DNA from: an uncultured Shinella sp.
Lineage (GTDB): Bacteria; Pseudomonadota; Alphaproteobacteria; Rhizobiales; Rhizobiaceae
Direction of reading: 5' to 3'
Length of the DNA stretch: 18,459 nt
Assembly: GCF_946479415.1 (NCBI RefSeq)
Contig: NZ_CAMLFY010000089.1
Location: forward strand, 1-18,459
In this document: positions 9,699-16,858 of the stretch, one piece after another
How the letters are laid out: each line of letters opens with the position of its first letter
How positions within the stretch are numbered: the first letter of the stretch is position 1
Translations under genes and position numbers: made by a program
The notes under the pieces: model-generated
What the model saw: only the letters and a program-made list of their open reading frames with translations
What the model was told of the DNA's origin: nothing
Databases searched by the model: none

Positions 9699-10043
9699 TC
9701 AGAACAGCGTTTCGTAAATCTCTGACTTGAAGCCGGCCGTGAGCGCCCCGTCGCGATCAAGCATGGGGCGCTTGATCATCGAGGGCTGGGCGAGCATCAA
9801 AGCAATCGCCTTGTTTGCGTCGAGGTCCTGCTTGTCGGCATCCGGCAGGGCGCGGAAGGTGGTGCCGGCGCGGTTCAGCACCGTTTCCCAGCCGAGCGCG
9901 TCGACGAAGCGCTTCAGGCTCTTCTCGTCGATGCCCTCCGCCTTGTAGTCGTGGAAGCTGTAGGCGATGCCCTTGGTGTCGAGCCAGGTGCGCGCCTTCT
10001 TCATCGTGTCGCAGTTCTTGATGCCGTAGATCGTGACGGTCAC
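9699..10043 (-). CDS. ArsC/Spx-like thioredoxin-fold protein (YffB type)
   Basis: A 114-residue small cytosolic protein of the ArsC/Spx/YffB family. It starts MTVTIYGIKNCDTMKKARTWLD, with the single conserved cysteine C11 in the NCDTMKKA motif typical of the YffB branch. Further family segments are YSFHDYKAEGI, LNRAGTTFRALPDADK and PSMIKRPMLDRDGALTAGF. YffB-type proteins bind glutathione and have been called glutathione-dependent thiol reductases; arsenate reduction is not shown for them. I chose the GTG at 10043 because AAGGAGAG lies about 6 nt upstream and family proteins begin right before the YGIKNC segment. Another in-frame GTG at 10094 overlaps the stop of the upstream YitT gene but would add a 17-residue leader. 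It is last in a tight three-gene unit. Confidence 0.9.
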   Translation of the reverse strand: MTVTIYGIKNCDTMKKARTWLDTKGIAYSFHDYKAEGIDEKSLKRFVDALGWETVLNRAGTTFRALPDADKQDLDANKAIALMLAQPSMIKRPMLDRDGALTAGFKSEIYETLF

Positions 10044-10090
10044 GCGTCTCTCCTTCAATATCGTGCCGCCTTCATAAGCCGGCAAAACGC

Positions 10091-10711
10091 TCACGTCACC
10101 CCGAGATAACGGCCGGGGCGGTGATTGATGACGAGCGTCATGTTGACGACGACGGCGCCGAGTACGGAGAGTGCGAGCCGGTCAAGCGGGATGACGAAAT
10201 AGGCCGCAGCGAGGATGGCCAGATCGACCGCCATCTGGAAATAGCCGGCGCGCAGGCCGAACCGGTCTTGCAGGTAAATCGCCAGCACATTGATGCCGCC
10301 AAGGCCGGTGCGGTGGCGGAAGAGGATGAGCAGGCCGGTGCCCGACAGCGCGCCGCCCATGACCGCCGCATAGAGCGGATCGAGATGGGAGAAGCCGACA
10401 AGTTCCGATGTTAGCCGGCTAAATATGGAGACCAGCGTGACGGCGGCGAAGGTGCGCAGCGTGAAGGCCCAGCCGAGCTTTTTGACGGCAAGGATGTAGA
10501 AGGGCAGGTTGACGGCGAAGAACAGCCACCAGAAGCCGATGCCGCTTGCATATTGCAGGAGGAGCGCCAAGCCCGCGGTGCTGCCGGCGAGCAGCACCGC
10601 CTTGGTATAGATGACCACGCCCAGCGCCACGAACAGCGTGCCGATGACGATGGCAATAAAATCCTCATAGGCGGAGTGGCGCTCCGCCTGGCTGGCAGGT
10701 TCGACGGACAT
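10091..10711 (-). CDS. YitT family (DUF161) membrane protein
   Basis: A 206-residue inner-membrane protein with about five or six hydrophobic helices (roughly 19-37, 43-65, 68-80, 85-105, 115-130, 155-190). The family hallmarks are AGSTAGLALLLQY near the first helices and GLGGINVLAIYLQDRFG in the middle. Many YitT proteins are about 280 residues with a C-terminal soluble DUF2179 domain; that domain is absent here, as in the shorter proteobacterial members. It starts at the ATG at 10711, 8 nt after the aminotransferase stop, and is followed by the ArsC-like gene. Some relatives are suggested to be transporters, but no substrate is established. Confidence 0.9.
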   Translation of the reverse strand: MSVEPASQAERHSAYEDFIAIVIGTLFVALGVVIYTKAVLLAGSTAGLALLLQYASGIGFWWLFFAVNLPFYILAVKKLGWAFTLRTFAAVTLVSIFSRLTSELVGFSHLDPLYAAVMGGALSGTGLLILFRHRTGLGGINVLAIYLQDRFGLRAGYFQMAVDLAILAAAYFVIPLDRLALSVLGAVVVNMTLVINHRPGRYLGVT

Positions 10712-10719
10712 GGTGTCTC

Positions 10720-11889
10720 TCAGAGGCTCAGGAACTTGGCGATGACGTCATCGACCTCGGCCGTCTTGAGGCCGGCAATGTTGATGCGGCCCGAAGTCGG
10801 CATGTAGATGGCGTGTTCGGCGCGCAGTTTGAGCACCTGCGCCTCTTCCAGCGGCAAGAGCGAGAACATGCCCTCCTGCTCGCGGATCGACGTCAGCACC
10901 TGCCAGCGGCCGGAAAGCCCGGCGGCAAGCCGCTCGCGGATCGCGGTGACGCGCAGGCGCATTGCCTCGATCTCGGCCATCCAGTCGGCCTTCAGCGCGG
11001 CGTCGCCGAGGATCATGCTGACGATGGCCGCGCCATGGTCCGGCGGCATGGAATAGCTGGTGCGGGCAAGGGCGGCGAGATTGGTACGCACGGAGAGCGC
11101 CGTTTCGGCGTTGCTGCAGGCGGCGTAGATCGCGCCGGTGCGCTCGCGGTAGAGGCCGAAGGATTTCGAGCAGGAGACGGCGACCAGCGCTTCCGGCACG
11201 GCGGTCAGCAGGGTGCGGAGACCCGCGGCATCCTCGTCGAGGCCGCGGCCATAACCCTGATAGGCGATGTCGATGAGCGGCAGCAGGCCCTTTTCGGCGA
11301 TGAGCGCGGAGACGGCGCGCCACTGCTCGTCCGTGAGGTTTGCGCCGGTCGGGTTGTGGCAGCTCGCATGCAGCAGCACGGCGTCACCGGGGGCAGCACC
11401 GTTAAGCGCTTCCATCATGCGGTCGAACTGCACGCTCTGCGCGGGGATGTCGAAGAAGGGATAGGTGATGACCTCAAGGCCGGCGGACTTGAAGATGCTG
11501 GCATGGTTCGGCCAGCTCGGCAGGCCGAGCCAGATGCCCTTGGTGCCCATGCGCGCCAGAAGGTCTGCGGCAAGGCGCAGCGCGCCGGAACCGCCCGGCG
11601 TCTGGAGGCCGGCGGTGGCGCGGCCGAGGCCGGCCTCGGCCGTCGTCAGTTCCCAGAGGCGATCTAGGAAGACGGGGTCGCCTTCCGGGCCGACATAGGC
11701 CTTGGTCGGCTGCGTCTCGACGAGGCGCTTTTCGGCTTCCTTCACCGCGCGGAAGATCGGCGTGGCGCCCGTCTCGTCGCGATAGACGCCGACGCCGAGA
11801 TCCACTTTGCCGGCGCGCTCGTCCGCCCGGAAAAGGCCGATCAGGGCAAGCAACGGGTCATCGGGCTGGCGGGTAAGGGCGTCGAACAT
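10720..11889 (-). CDS. tyrB: Aromatic amino acid / aspartate aminotransferase (TyrB/AspC type)
   Basis: A 389-residue PLP enzyme, fold type I subgroup I-alpha, transferring amino groups between aromatic amino acids or aspartate and 2-oxoglutarate. Visible residues are the PLP lysine K242 in SCSKSFGLYRER, NPTG at 179-182, D207 and Y210 in PLIDIAYQGYGRG, R250, and the substrate-binding arginine near the C-terminus in PTSGRINIAGL. The opening MFDALTRQPDDPLLALIGLF and YRDETGATPIF are classic for AspC/TyrB. The ATG at 11889 matches the family start; the frame runs further to 11976 without similarity. It is divergent from an Lrp/AsnC regulator and first in a unit with the YitT and ArsC-like genes. 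Rhizobia have several such enzymes, so tyrB versus aspC or tatA is a judgement. Confidence 0.9.
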   Translation of the reverse strand: MFDALTRQPDDPLLALIGLFRADERAGKVDLGVGVYRDETGATPIFRAVKEAEKRLVETQPTKAYVGPEGDPVFLDRLWELTTAEAGLGRATAGLQTPGGSGALRLAADLLARMGTKGIWLGLPSWPNHASIFKSAGLEVITYPFFDIPAQSVQFDRMMEALNGAAPGDAVLLHASCHNPTGANLTDEQWRAVSALIAEKGLLPLIDIAYQGYGRGLDEDAAGLRTLLTAVPEALVAVSCSKSFGLYRERTGAIYAACSNAETALSVRTNLAALARTSYSMPPDHGAAIVSMILGDAALKADWMAEIEAMRLRVTAIRERLAAGLSGRWQVLTSIREQEGMFSLLPLEEAQVLKLRAEHAIYMPTSGRINIAGLKTAEVDDVIAKFLSL

Positions 11890-11972
11890 GGCCGGGGTCC
11901 TGTCTGGGGTTGGTGTGCATGTGGTGTAAGTCAAAACATCCGCAAAATCGACCATGATATTGCGGAGAAAGC

Positions 11973-11995
11973 GCAAGAAGCTTTTGTCTTCTTGC
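11973..11995. promoter_or_regulatory. Candidate Lrp-type operator in divergent promoter
   Basis: Perfect 8-bp dyad GCAAGAAG (11973-11980) and CTTCTTGC (11988-11995) with a 7-bp spacer, near the middle of the 150-bp gap between the aminotransferase and Lrp genes. A second dyad, CCGCAAAA (11940-11947) and TTTTGCGG (12021-12028), flanks it. Lrp/AsnC proteins bind imperfect palindromes of this size in multiple copies and often control the divergent gene. The assignment is positional inference. Confidence 0.45.
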
Positions 11996-12039
11996 TTCCA
12001 TTCGCTAAATTGATGCAGATTTTTGCGGGAGTGGACGGA

Positions 12040-12519
12040 ATGGACAAAAAGACGGGCGACGAGGTTGCCTTGGACCAGACCGACCGGCGCATCATCCGGC
12101 TGCTCGTCGAGGATGCAGGGCTCTCCAACAACCAGCTAGCGGAAAAGGTCGGCCTGTCGCCCGCGCCGCTGTCGCGAAGGCTGGCGCGACTGGAGGCGAG
12201 AGGCGTCATCCGCCACACCGTCATCGTCGATCCGCGTGCTGCCGGCATCGGTTTCCAGGCCTTTCTCGAGGTGACGCTGGAACGCACGGCGCCGAAGGTC
12301 GGCGAGCGTTTCATCGATCTGGTGCGGCGCATGCCCGAGGTCGTCGAATGCCATACGGTGGCGGGCGATTTCGATTTCCTGCTGAAGATCGCGGTGAAGG
12401 ACGTGGCGGATTACCGGCGGCTGCTGTGGAGCGAATTCGAGCGCATCGGCGAGATCAAGACGCTGCGCTCGACCATCCTGCTCGACAGCCCGAAGATGCA
12501 GGTGAGCCCGCTGCCCTGA
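12040..12519 (+). CDS. Lrp/AsnC family transcriptional regulator
   Basis: A 159-residue regulator. The N-terminal helix-turn-helix (about 10-60) reads LDQTDRRIIRLLVEDAGLSNNQLAEKVGLSPAPLSRRLARLEARGVI, followed by the RAM ligand-binding domain (about 75-155), with AGDFDFLLKIAVKDVADYRRLL being characteristic. These proteins form octamers or higher assemblies and respond to amino acids. I chose the ATG at 12040 because GGGAG lies about 8 nt upstream and it gives the usual 150-160 residue size; in-frame ATGs at 12013 and 11992 are possible. It is divergent from the aromatic aminotransferase, the likely target, and the ligand is probably an aromatic amino acid. That last point is inference. Confidence 0.95.
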   Translation: MDKKTGDEVALDQTDRRIIRLLVEDAGLSNNQLAEKVGLSPAPLSRRLARLEARGVIRHTVIVDPRAAGIGFQAFLEVTLERTAPKVGERFIDLVRRMPEVVECHTVAGDFDFLLKIAVKDVADYRRLLWSEFERIGEIKTLRSTILLDSPKMQVSPLP

Positions 12520-12578
12520 CGGCGTTTTCCGGAACCTTCTTGCCGCTCGGCGGTTGCCGATGGCACGGAGCGGCCCAT

Positions 12579-13451
12579 ATGATGCAGAGAACGCATGAGG
12601 AAGGACCCTTGGACAGGAACGGCAGGAACACATCGGCCGCACTGCTGACGGCCATTCGCAACCGCCGCGGCCACCGGCCGCCGGAGAGCAATCGTCCGGG
12701 TGACACCGTCATCGCCTCCTACAATGTGCACAAATGCATCGGCGTCGACCGGCGCTTCGATCCCGAGCGCACGGCAAGCGTCATCGCCGAGATCGATGCC
12801 GACGTGATTGCCATCCAGGAGGCCGACAAGCGGTTCGGTGAGCGCTCGGGCCTCTTGAAGCTCGATATGCTGGAGCGCGACTGCGGCCTCGTGCCGGTGC
12901 CGATCACAGCGCTGTCGTCCACCGGCCATGGCTGGCATGGCAACATGATCATGATCCGCAAGGGGGCCGTCGGCGGCGTGCGCCAGCTGAAGCTGCCGGG
13001 TGTCGAGCCGCGCGGCGCGCTGGTCGTGACGCTGGATCTGCCCACCGGCAAGCTGCGCCTCGTCGCCGCGCATTTCGGGCTGTTGAAGCGCTCGCGCGAA
13101 CAGCAGGCCATGGCGATCCTCGCCTCGCTCGCGCAAGACGAGGCGATGCCGACGCTGCTCGTCGGCGATCTCAACGAATGGCGCGTCGGGCGGGGCTCAT
13201 CGCTCGCCCGCCTGCATCCGACCTTCGATCCGGCCTCCGGCGCGGTGCCGAGCTTTCCCTCGCGCTTCCCCGTGCTGGCGCTCGACCGGGCGCTCGGCCA
13301 TCCGCATGACCTCGTCACCTCCGTGGAGGTGCATGATTCACCGCTCGCCCGCGTCGCGTCGGATCACCTGCCGATCAAGGCGCATATCGATTTGAAGGTC
13401 GTCTCGGAACGCTCGGCGGAGCCTAGAGATAGGGCGAGCCAAGCCATGTGA
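12579..13451 (+). CDS. Endonuclease/exonuclease/phosphatase family hydrolase
   Basis: A 290-residue metal-dependent phosphoesterase with all the family landmarks: IASYNVHKC (Asn49), VIAIQEADKRFG (metal-binding Glu81), GHGWHGNMIMIRKG, VAAHFGL, VGDLNEW (Asp and Asn) and SDHLPIKAHI (the final Asp-His pair). Such enzymes cleave nucleic acids, phosphoinositides or sphingolipids; the substrate cannot be read here. The ATG at 12579 has GGAG 8 nt upstream. An in-frame TTG at 12609 has a stronger GAGGAAGGA about 4 nt before it and cannot be excluded. The gene ends inside the 3' end of the convergent phospholipase D gene (29-nt overlap), and in rhizobia the two are, as I recall, often neighbours, which hints at a membrane-lipid role. 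Confidence 0.9.
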   Translation: MMQRTHEEGPLDRNGRNTSAALLTAIRNRRGHRPPESNRPGDTVIASYNVHKCIGVDRRFDPERTASVIAEIDADVIAIQEADKRFGERSGLLKLDMLERDCGLVPVPITALSSTGHGWHGNMIMIRKGAVGGVRQLKLPGVEPRGALVVTLDLPTGKLRLVAAHFGLLKRSREQQAMAILASLAQDEAMPTLLVGDLNEWRVGRGSSLARLHPTFDPASGAVPSFPSRFPVLALDRALGHPHDLVTSVEVHDSPLARVASDHLPIKAHIDLKVVSERSAEPRDRASQAM

Positions 13452-14883
13452 TGCGCTCGACGAGGCGTTGCACGAAGGGCCGCGCCCTGAGCTCCTCCAG
13501 CTTCACCTGTTCGGATCCCTCAAGGGCGGCGTCGATACGCGCGCCGATGAGATCGGCGAAATCAGGGTCGATCACCTCGATATCCACCTCGAAATTCAGC
13601 CTGAGCGAGCGCGGATCGATATTGGAGGAGCCGACATAGGACCAGGTGCCGTCGATGACCGTCAGCTTGGAATGGTTGAAGGCGCCCGAGGCCCGCCAGA
13701 TGCGGCAGCCGTGTTTCAGCATCTGGTCGAACTGCGCGGTCATGGCGAGATCGACGAGCTTCAGGTTGTTGGAGGACGGCACGATGATGTCGATCTCCAC
13801 CCCGCGCCGCGCCGCCGTGACGATGGCGCTGATCAGCTCCCGGTCGGGCAGGAAATAGGGCGACATGATGCGGATATGATGTTTCGCCACCGAGAGGGCG
13901 CCCATCAGCATGCGGTGGTTGGTCTCCAGGCTCCTGTCGGGGCCTGACGGCACGACGCGGGCGAGCATGCCGCTGTCGGGCGCATCCGGCGGCGGGGCGA
14001 TCTGCCAGGCTTCGCCGGACAGCTCGCCGCCACCGGAAAAGCGCCAGTCCTCATAGGCGATGCGGAAGAGATCGCTGACGACAGGGCCGGTCAGGCGGAA
14101 ATGCGTGTCGAGTGCGGCCGCGTCGCCGGCAAATTCGGTGCAGAAACCGGCACGGATGTTGAGCCCGCCGGTGAAGGCGACGCTGCCGTCGACGATCAGG
14201 ATTTTCCGGTGGGTGCGCAGGTTGGCATAGGGCAGGCGCAGACCCATGACGATATTGCCGTTGAAGACATCGACCGGGACATCCGCCCGCTGCAGCTCCG
14301 AGACGATCGAGGGAATGGAATAGCGCGCGCCGACCGCATCGATCAGCACGCGCACTTCGACGCCGCGCGCCACGGCGGCCGCAAGCGCCTCGACGAAGCG
14401 CTGGCCGGCGGCGTCGCGGTCGAAAATATAGGTTTCGAGCAGGATGGAGCGTTCCGCCGCCTCGATGGCGGAGAGCATCGCGGCATAGGCCTCGTCGCCG
14501 GTCGAAAGCAGCCTGATCCGGTTGCCGGAGGTCAGCTTGCAGCGCCCGACCGTATCGCCGAGCCGTTGCATGGCGGCGAGCGCCCGGCCGAAGGCCACCC
14601 GCATATGCTCGTTGGAAACGTCGTATTCGGCCCGGTGATACCAGCCGGCGGCGATCAGGCCCTCGCGGCTGAGGTTCAGCGTCTTGCGGCGGATGCGGTT
14701 CACGCCGCCGATGGCATAGATGACGGGGCCGACGACCGGCGAGAGCACGATGACGCCGACCCAGCCGATCGCGGCGCGCACCTCTTCCTTCGTCATCGTC
14801 GCGTGAATGGCGGCGGGAATGCCGAGGATGATGGAGAGGGCAACGAGGATATGCGGCCAGTAGGCGGAGAGCGTCTCAAACAT
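13423..14883 (-). CDS. Cardiolipin synthase-like phospholipase D
   Basis: A 486-residue membrane phospholipase D family enzyme. Two N-terminal transmembrane helices (about 8-28 and 38-60, ending VVGPVIYAIGGVNRIRRK) make up the PLDc_N anchor. Two HKD active-site motifs follow: HRKILIVDGSVAFTGGLN (about 223-240) and HSKLTVIDGTWSYVGSSN (about 402-420), each with His, Lys and Asp intact. This is the architecture of bacterial cardiolipin synthases (Cls), which join two phosphatidylglycerols, or use another phospholipid donor. A Cls role is likely but other transphosphatidylation activities are possible. The ATG at 14883 fits the family, although the ribosome site is weak. Its 3' end overlaps the convergent hydrolase gene. 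Confidence 0.93.
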   Translation of the reverse strand: MFETLSAYWPHILVALSIILGIPAAIHATMTKEEVRAAIGWVGVIVLSPVVGPVIYAIGGVNRIRRKTLNLSREGLIAAGWYHRAEYDVSNEHMRVAFGRALAAMQRLGDTVGRCKLTSGNRIRLLSTGDEAYAAMLSAIEAAERSILLETYIFDRDAAGQRFVEALAAAVARGVEVRVLIDAVGARYSIPSIVSELQRADVPVDVFNGNIVMGLRLPYANLRTHRKILIVDGSVAFTGGLNIRAGFCTEFAGDAAALDTHFRLTGPVVSDLFRIAYEDWRFSGGGELSGEAWQIAPPPDAPDSGMLARVVPSGPDRSLETNHRMLMGALSVAKHHIRIMSPYFLPDRELISAIVTAARRGVEIDIIVPSSNNLKLVDLAMTAQFDQMLKHGCRIWRASGAFNHSKLTVIDGTWSYVGSSNIDPRSLRLNFEVDIEVIDPDFADLIGARIDAALEGSEQVKLEELRARPFVQRLVERITWLGSPYL

Positions 14884-14975
14884 GATGCGTGCAGACCACC
14901 CCTTGCGTCTCCTCCAGCCATAGCCGCAACCACGGCTCGTATTCCCACCCTATATATTGCTTCCGGGAGCATGAT

Positions 14976-14999
14976 TGCGAGGGGTGCAAACCCCTCGCA
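14976..14999. terminator. Hairpin between the deacylase and phospholipase D genes
   Basis: Perfect 10-bp stem TGCGAGGGGT (14976-14985) and ACCCCTCGCA (14990-14999) around a GCAA loop. It sits 12 nt after the stop of the deacylase gene in the minus direction, where a terminator is expected, but no T run follows. The TATATATT at 14951-14958 just beyond may be part of the phospholipase D promoter. Confidence 0.5.
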
Positions 15000-15011
15000 G
15001 GGAAGATTATC

Positions 15012-16070
15012 TCAGTCCTCCAGCGTGCCGGGCTTTCGATCCTTGCGGGTCGCTTCGTGGCAGGCGATCTTCATCAGGTCGTCGCCGCGCCGCGCGTAAC
15101 GAGCGGAGGCGCGGGTGGCAATCAGGCCGTCATGCGCCGCCGTCACGTCGATTGTGCCATCGGGAACACCCGGCCGGGTGATCAGCGTCGCCAGAAGATC
15201 GCCGGCCTTCACGCTGTCGCCGATATCGCGGTGGAACAGCACGGTGCCCGGCTCGGGCGCGCGCACCATCTCGATATTGTCGAGCGGGATCGCCGGGCCG
15301 GTATAGGCTTCTGCCGCATGGGCGGCATCGGTAACGACGCCGCGGCCGGCGAGGAAATTCCAGAGGCCATCGGCATCGCGCTTGGCCATGTCGGGATAGA
15401 CATCGCGCCGGCCGCGCAGCTCGACGGTCACGGAAAGGCGGCCCGGCACGCTCTTCAGCTTGTCGCCGCCCTGATGCTTGAAGGCATGGCCGACAGCCTC
15501 TTCGAAGGCGGTGCTTTCGCCATCGGAGAGGAACACGGCCTGCATGTCGAGGGCCGCCGCAAGGTCGGCCGCCTCCGGCCAGAAGGCGTCGTCGATATAG
15601 GCATATTGCAGGCTTTCGTCGTCGCAGTGCAGGTCGAGCATGAGGTCATGGCCGAGTGCGGTGTGCAGCAGCGTGCGCTTCAGCCGGTCGGCGGCGCTGC
15701 GGCGGGAAAAATTCTCCAGCAGCGTCTCGCGCTCGGCGAGCGCGATCAGCGGGTAGTCGCGGTTGAAATTGGTGCGCGATCCCAGGTCGAAGCGGCCTTC
15801 CATCTCGCCGAAATGGAACTGGGCGAGACCGATCGGGTTGGCCTGCGGGATGACGGTGATATCGCCGCGGATCGCACCCTCGGCATCAGCCTTACGCAGG
15901 CGTTCCAGCAGGAAATGCAGGAGGGCGGTGCCGGGCAGCTCGTTGGCATGCAGGGCCGCCTGGATATAGACGGAGGGCGCGGCGGCATCGCTGCCCTTGA
16001 AGCGATAGACCGGCACGCGCCATTCGATGCCCGCCGTATCGCCGCCGATGATGATGTCCGAAATCTCCAC
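15012..16070 (-). CDS. Succinylglutamate desuccinylase/aspartoacylase family zinc deacylase
   Basis: A 352-residue cytosolic metallo-deacylase of the M14-like AstE/AspA family. Zinc ligands are visible as H41 and E44 in ALHANELPG and H148 in LDLHCDDE; NFNRDYP (about 101-107) is the conserved substrate-binding segment. A C-terminal lobe (about 270-352), with PGTVLFHRDIGDSVKAGDLLATL, resembles the biotinyl-like domain of the longer branch that includes DoeB, which removes acetyl groups from N-acetyl-diaminobutyrate. The substrate is probably an N-acyl amino acid or related amide. I chose the GTG at 16070 with GAGGG about 6 nt upstream because family similarity begins at DIIIGGDTAGIEWRVP; the frame runs to an ATG at 16151 with an unrelated leader. 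It is divergent from the DNA repair gene. Confidence 0.88.
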   Translation of the reverse strand: MEISDIIIGGDTAGIEWRVPVYRFKGSDAAAPSVYIQAALHANELPGTALLHFLLERLRKADAEGAIRGDITVIPQANPIGLAQFHFGEMEGRFDLGSRTNFNRDYPLIALAERETLLENFSRRSAADRLKRTLLHTALGHDLMLDLHCDDESLQYAYIDDAFWPEAADLAAALDMQAVFLSDGESTAFEEAVGHAFKHQGGDKLKSVPGRLSVTVELRGRRDVYPDMAKRDADGLWNFLAGRGVVTDAAHAAEAYTGPAIPLDNIEMVRAPEPGTVLFHRDIGDSVKAGDLLATLITRPGVPDGTIDVTAAHDGLIATRASARYARRGDDLMKIACHEATRKDRKPGTLED

Positions 16071-16164
16071 GTCGCGCCCTCGCTGAATCGTTTTTTGAAG
16101 GTTTATGCGAAGTGGACGCGGCGGAAGCAAGTCCCCGGCACCGCCGCGCAAGAAACGGGTTGAA

Positions 16165-16190
16165 ACAAGCCGGGCGAAGCCCGATCTTGT
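16165..16190 (+). other. Stem-loop upstream of the DNA methyltransferase gene
   Basis: Imperfect stem: ACAAG (16165-16169) with CTTGT (16186-16190), enclosing CGGGC-GAA-GCCCG (16171-16183). It lies 26 nt before the start codon, in the probable leader, and ends 13 nt before the AGGAG ribosome site. No known riboswitch family is recognised; it may simply be structured leader RNA. Confidence 0.3.
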
Positions 16191-16216
16191 GTTGGAAACG
16201 GCAACAGGAGCCGATC

Positions 16217-16777
16217 ATGACCGGCAAGACCCACTATCTGATCTTCGACACGGCGGGCGGCCCCTGCGGCATCGCCTGGACGCAAGCCGGCGTCGTGCGC
16301 TTCCAGCTGCCGGGCGAGGACGCCGCCACGACCCGCCGCCTGCTGCTGCGCCACCTGCCCGACGCCGAGGCCGCCGAACCGCCGCCCGCCGTCCAGCAGG
16401 CCGTGGCGGCGGCACAGCGCTATTTCGCCGGCGAGGAGGCCGATTTCACCGCCGTGCCGCTCGATCTTGCCGGCCAGAGCGATTTCTTCCTGAAGGTCTA
16501 TGATGCCGCACGCCGCGTGCACTGGGGCGAGACGACGACCTACGGCACCATCGCCCGCGATCTCGGCGCCGGCCCGGAAATGGCGCGCGAGGTCGGCCAG
16601 GCGATGGCGAAAAACCCCGTGGCCCTCATCATCCCCTGCCACCGCGTGCTCGCCGCCGGCGGCAAGGTCGGCGGCTTTTCGGCACCGGGCGGCTCCATCT
16701 CCAAGGTGAAGATGCTGGCGCTGGAAGGCGTATCCTTCGCCCCGCCACCGCCGGCGCAGCAGTCGTTCGGGTTCTGA
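16217..16777 (+). CDS. ogt: Methylated-DNA-protein-cysteine methyltransferase (Ogt type)
   Basis: A 186-residue suicide repair protein that moves the methyl group from O6-methylguanine or O4-methylthymine in DNA to its own cysteine. The active-site motif IIPCHRV is complete, with C141, and is preceded by the HTH recognition helix region (YGTIARDLGAGPEMAREVGQAMAKNPVA, about 109-136) and followed by GGKVGGFSAPGGSISK. The N-terminal ribonuclease H-like domain (about 1-85) reads HYLIFDTAGGPCGIAWTQAGVVRFQL. It lacks an AdaA domain, so it is Ogt rather than Ada. The ATG at 16217 has ACAGGAG about 6 nt upstream. It is divergent from the deacylase gene and nothing suggests they are functionally linked. 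Confidence 0.95.
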   Translation: MTGKTHYLIFDTAGGPCGIAWTQAGVVRFQLPGEDAATTRRLLLRHLPDAEAAEPPPAVQQAVAAAQRYFAGEEADFTAVPLDLAGQSDFFLKVYDAARRVHWGETTTYGTIARDLGAGPEMAREVGQAMAKNPVALIIPCHRVLAAGGKVGGFSAPGGSISKVKMLALEGVSFAPPPPAQQSFGF

Positions 16778-16835
16778 TCGCGGTGTAGGGTGCTGCGCGA
16801 TCTTGCAGTCCGATCGGTGTGGACTTGATTTTAGA

Positions 16836-16851
16836 CCTACTAGTTGGTAGG
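16836..16851. promoter_or_regulatory. Operator palindrome upstream of the TetR gene
   Basis: CCTACTAGTTGGTAGG, an imperfect palindrome 8 nt before the regulator's start codon. Its reverse complement recurs upstream of the next gene at 17474-17489 with 15 of 16 bases identical. This pairing and the fit to a TetR dimer footprint make it the probable binding site for autoregulation. Confidence 0.75.
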
Positions 16852-16858
16852 TTATGGC

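Noticed and set aside
14889..16163. Open frame of 424 codons on the plus strand opposite the deacylase
   Set aside because: It mirrors a gene with complete zinc-binding motifs; its own translation shows no family motif and starts within an intergenic hairpin region.
16776..16802. Inverted repeat GATCGCG / CGCGATC after ogt as a terminator
   Set aside because: The stem is only 7 bp, the loop is 13 nt and no T run follows; it may be chance in GC-rich DNA.
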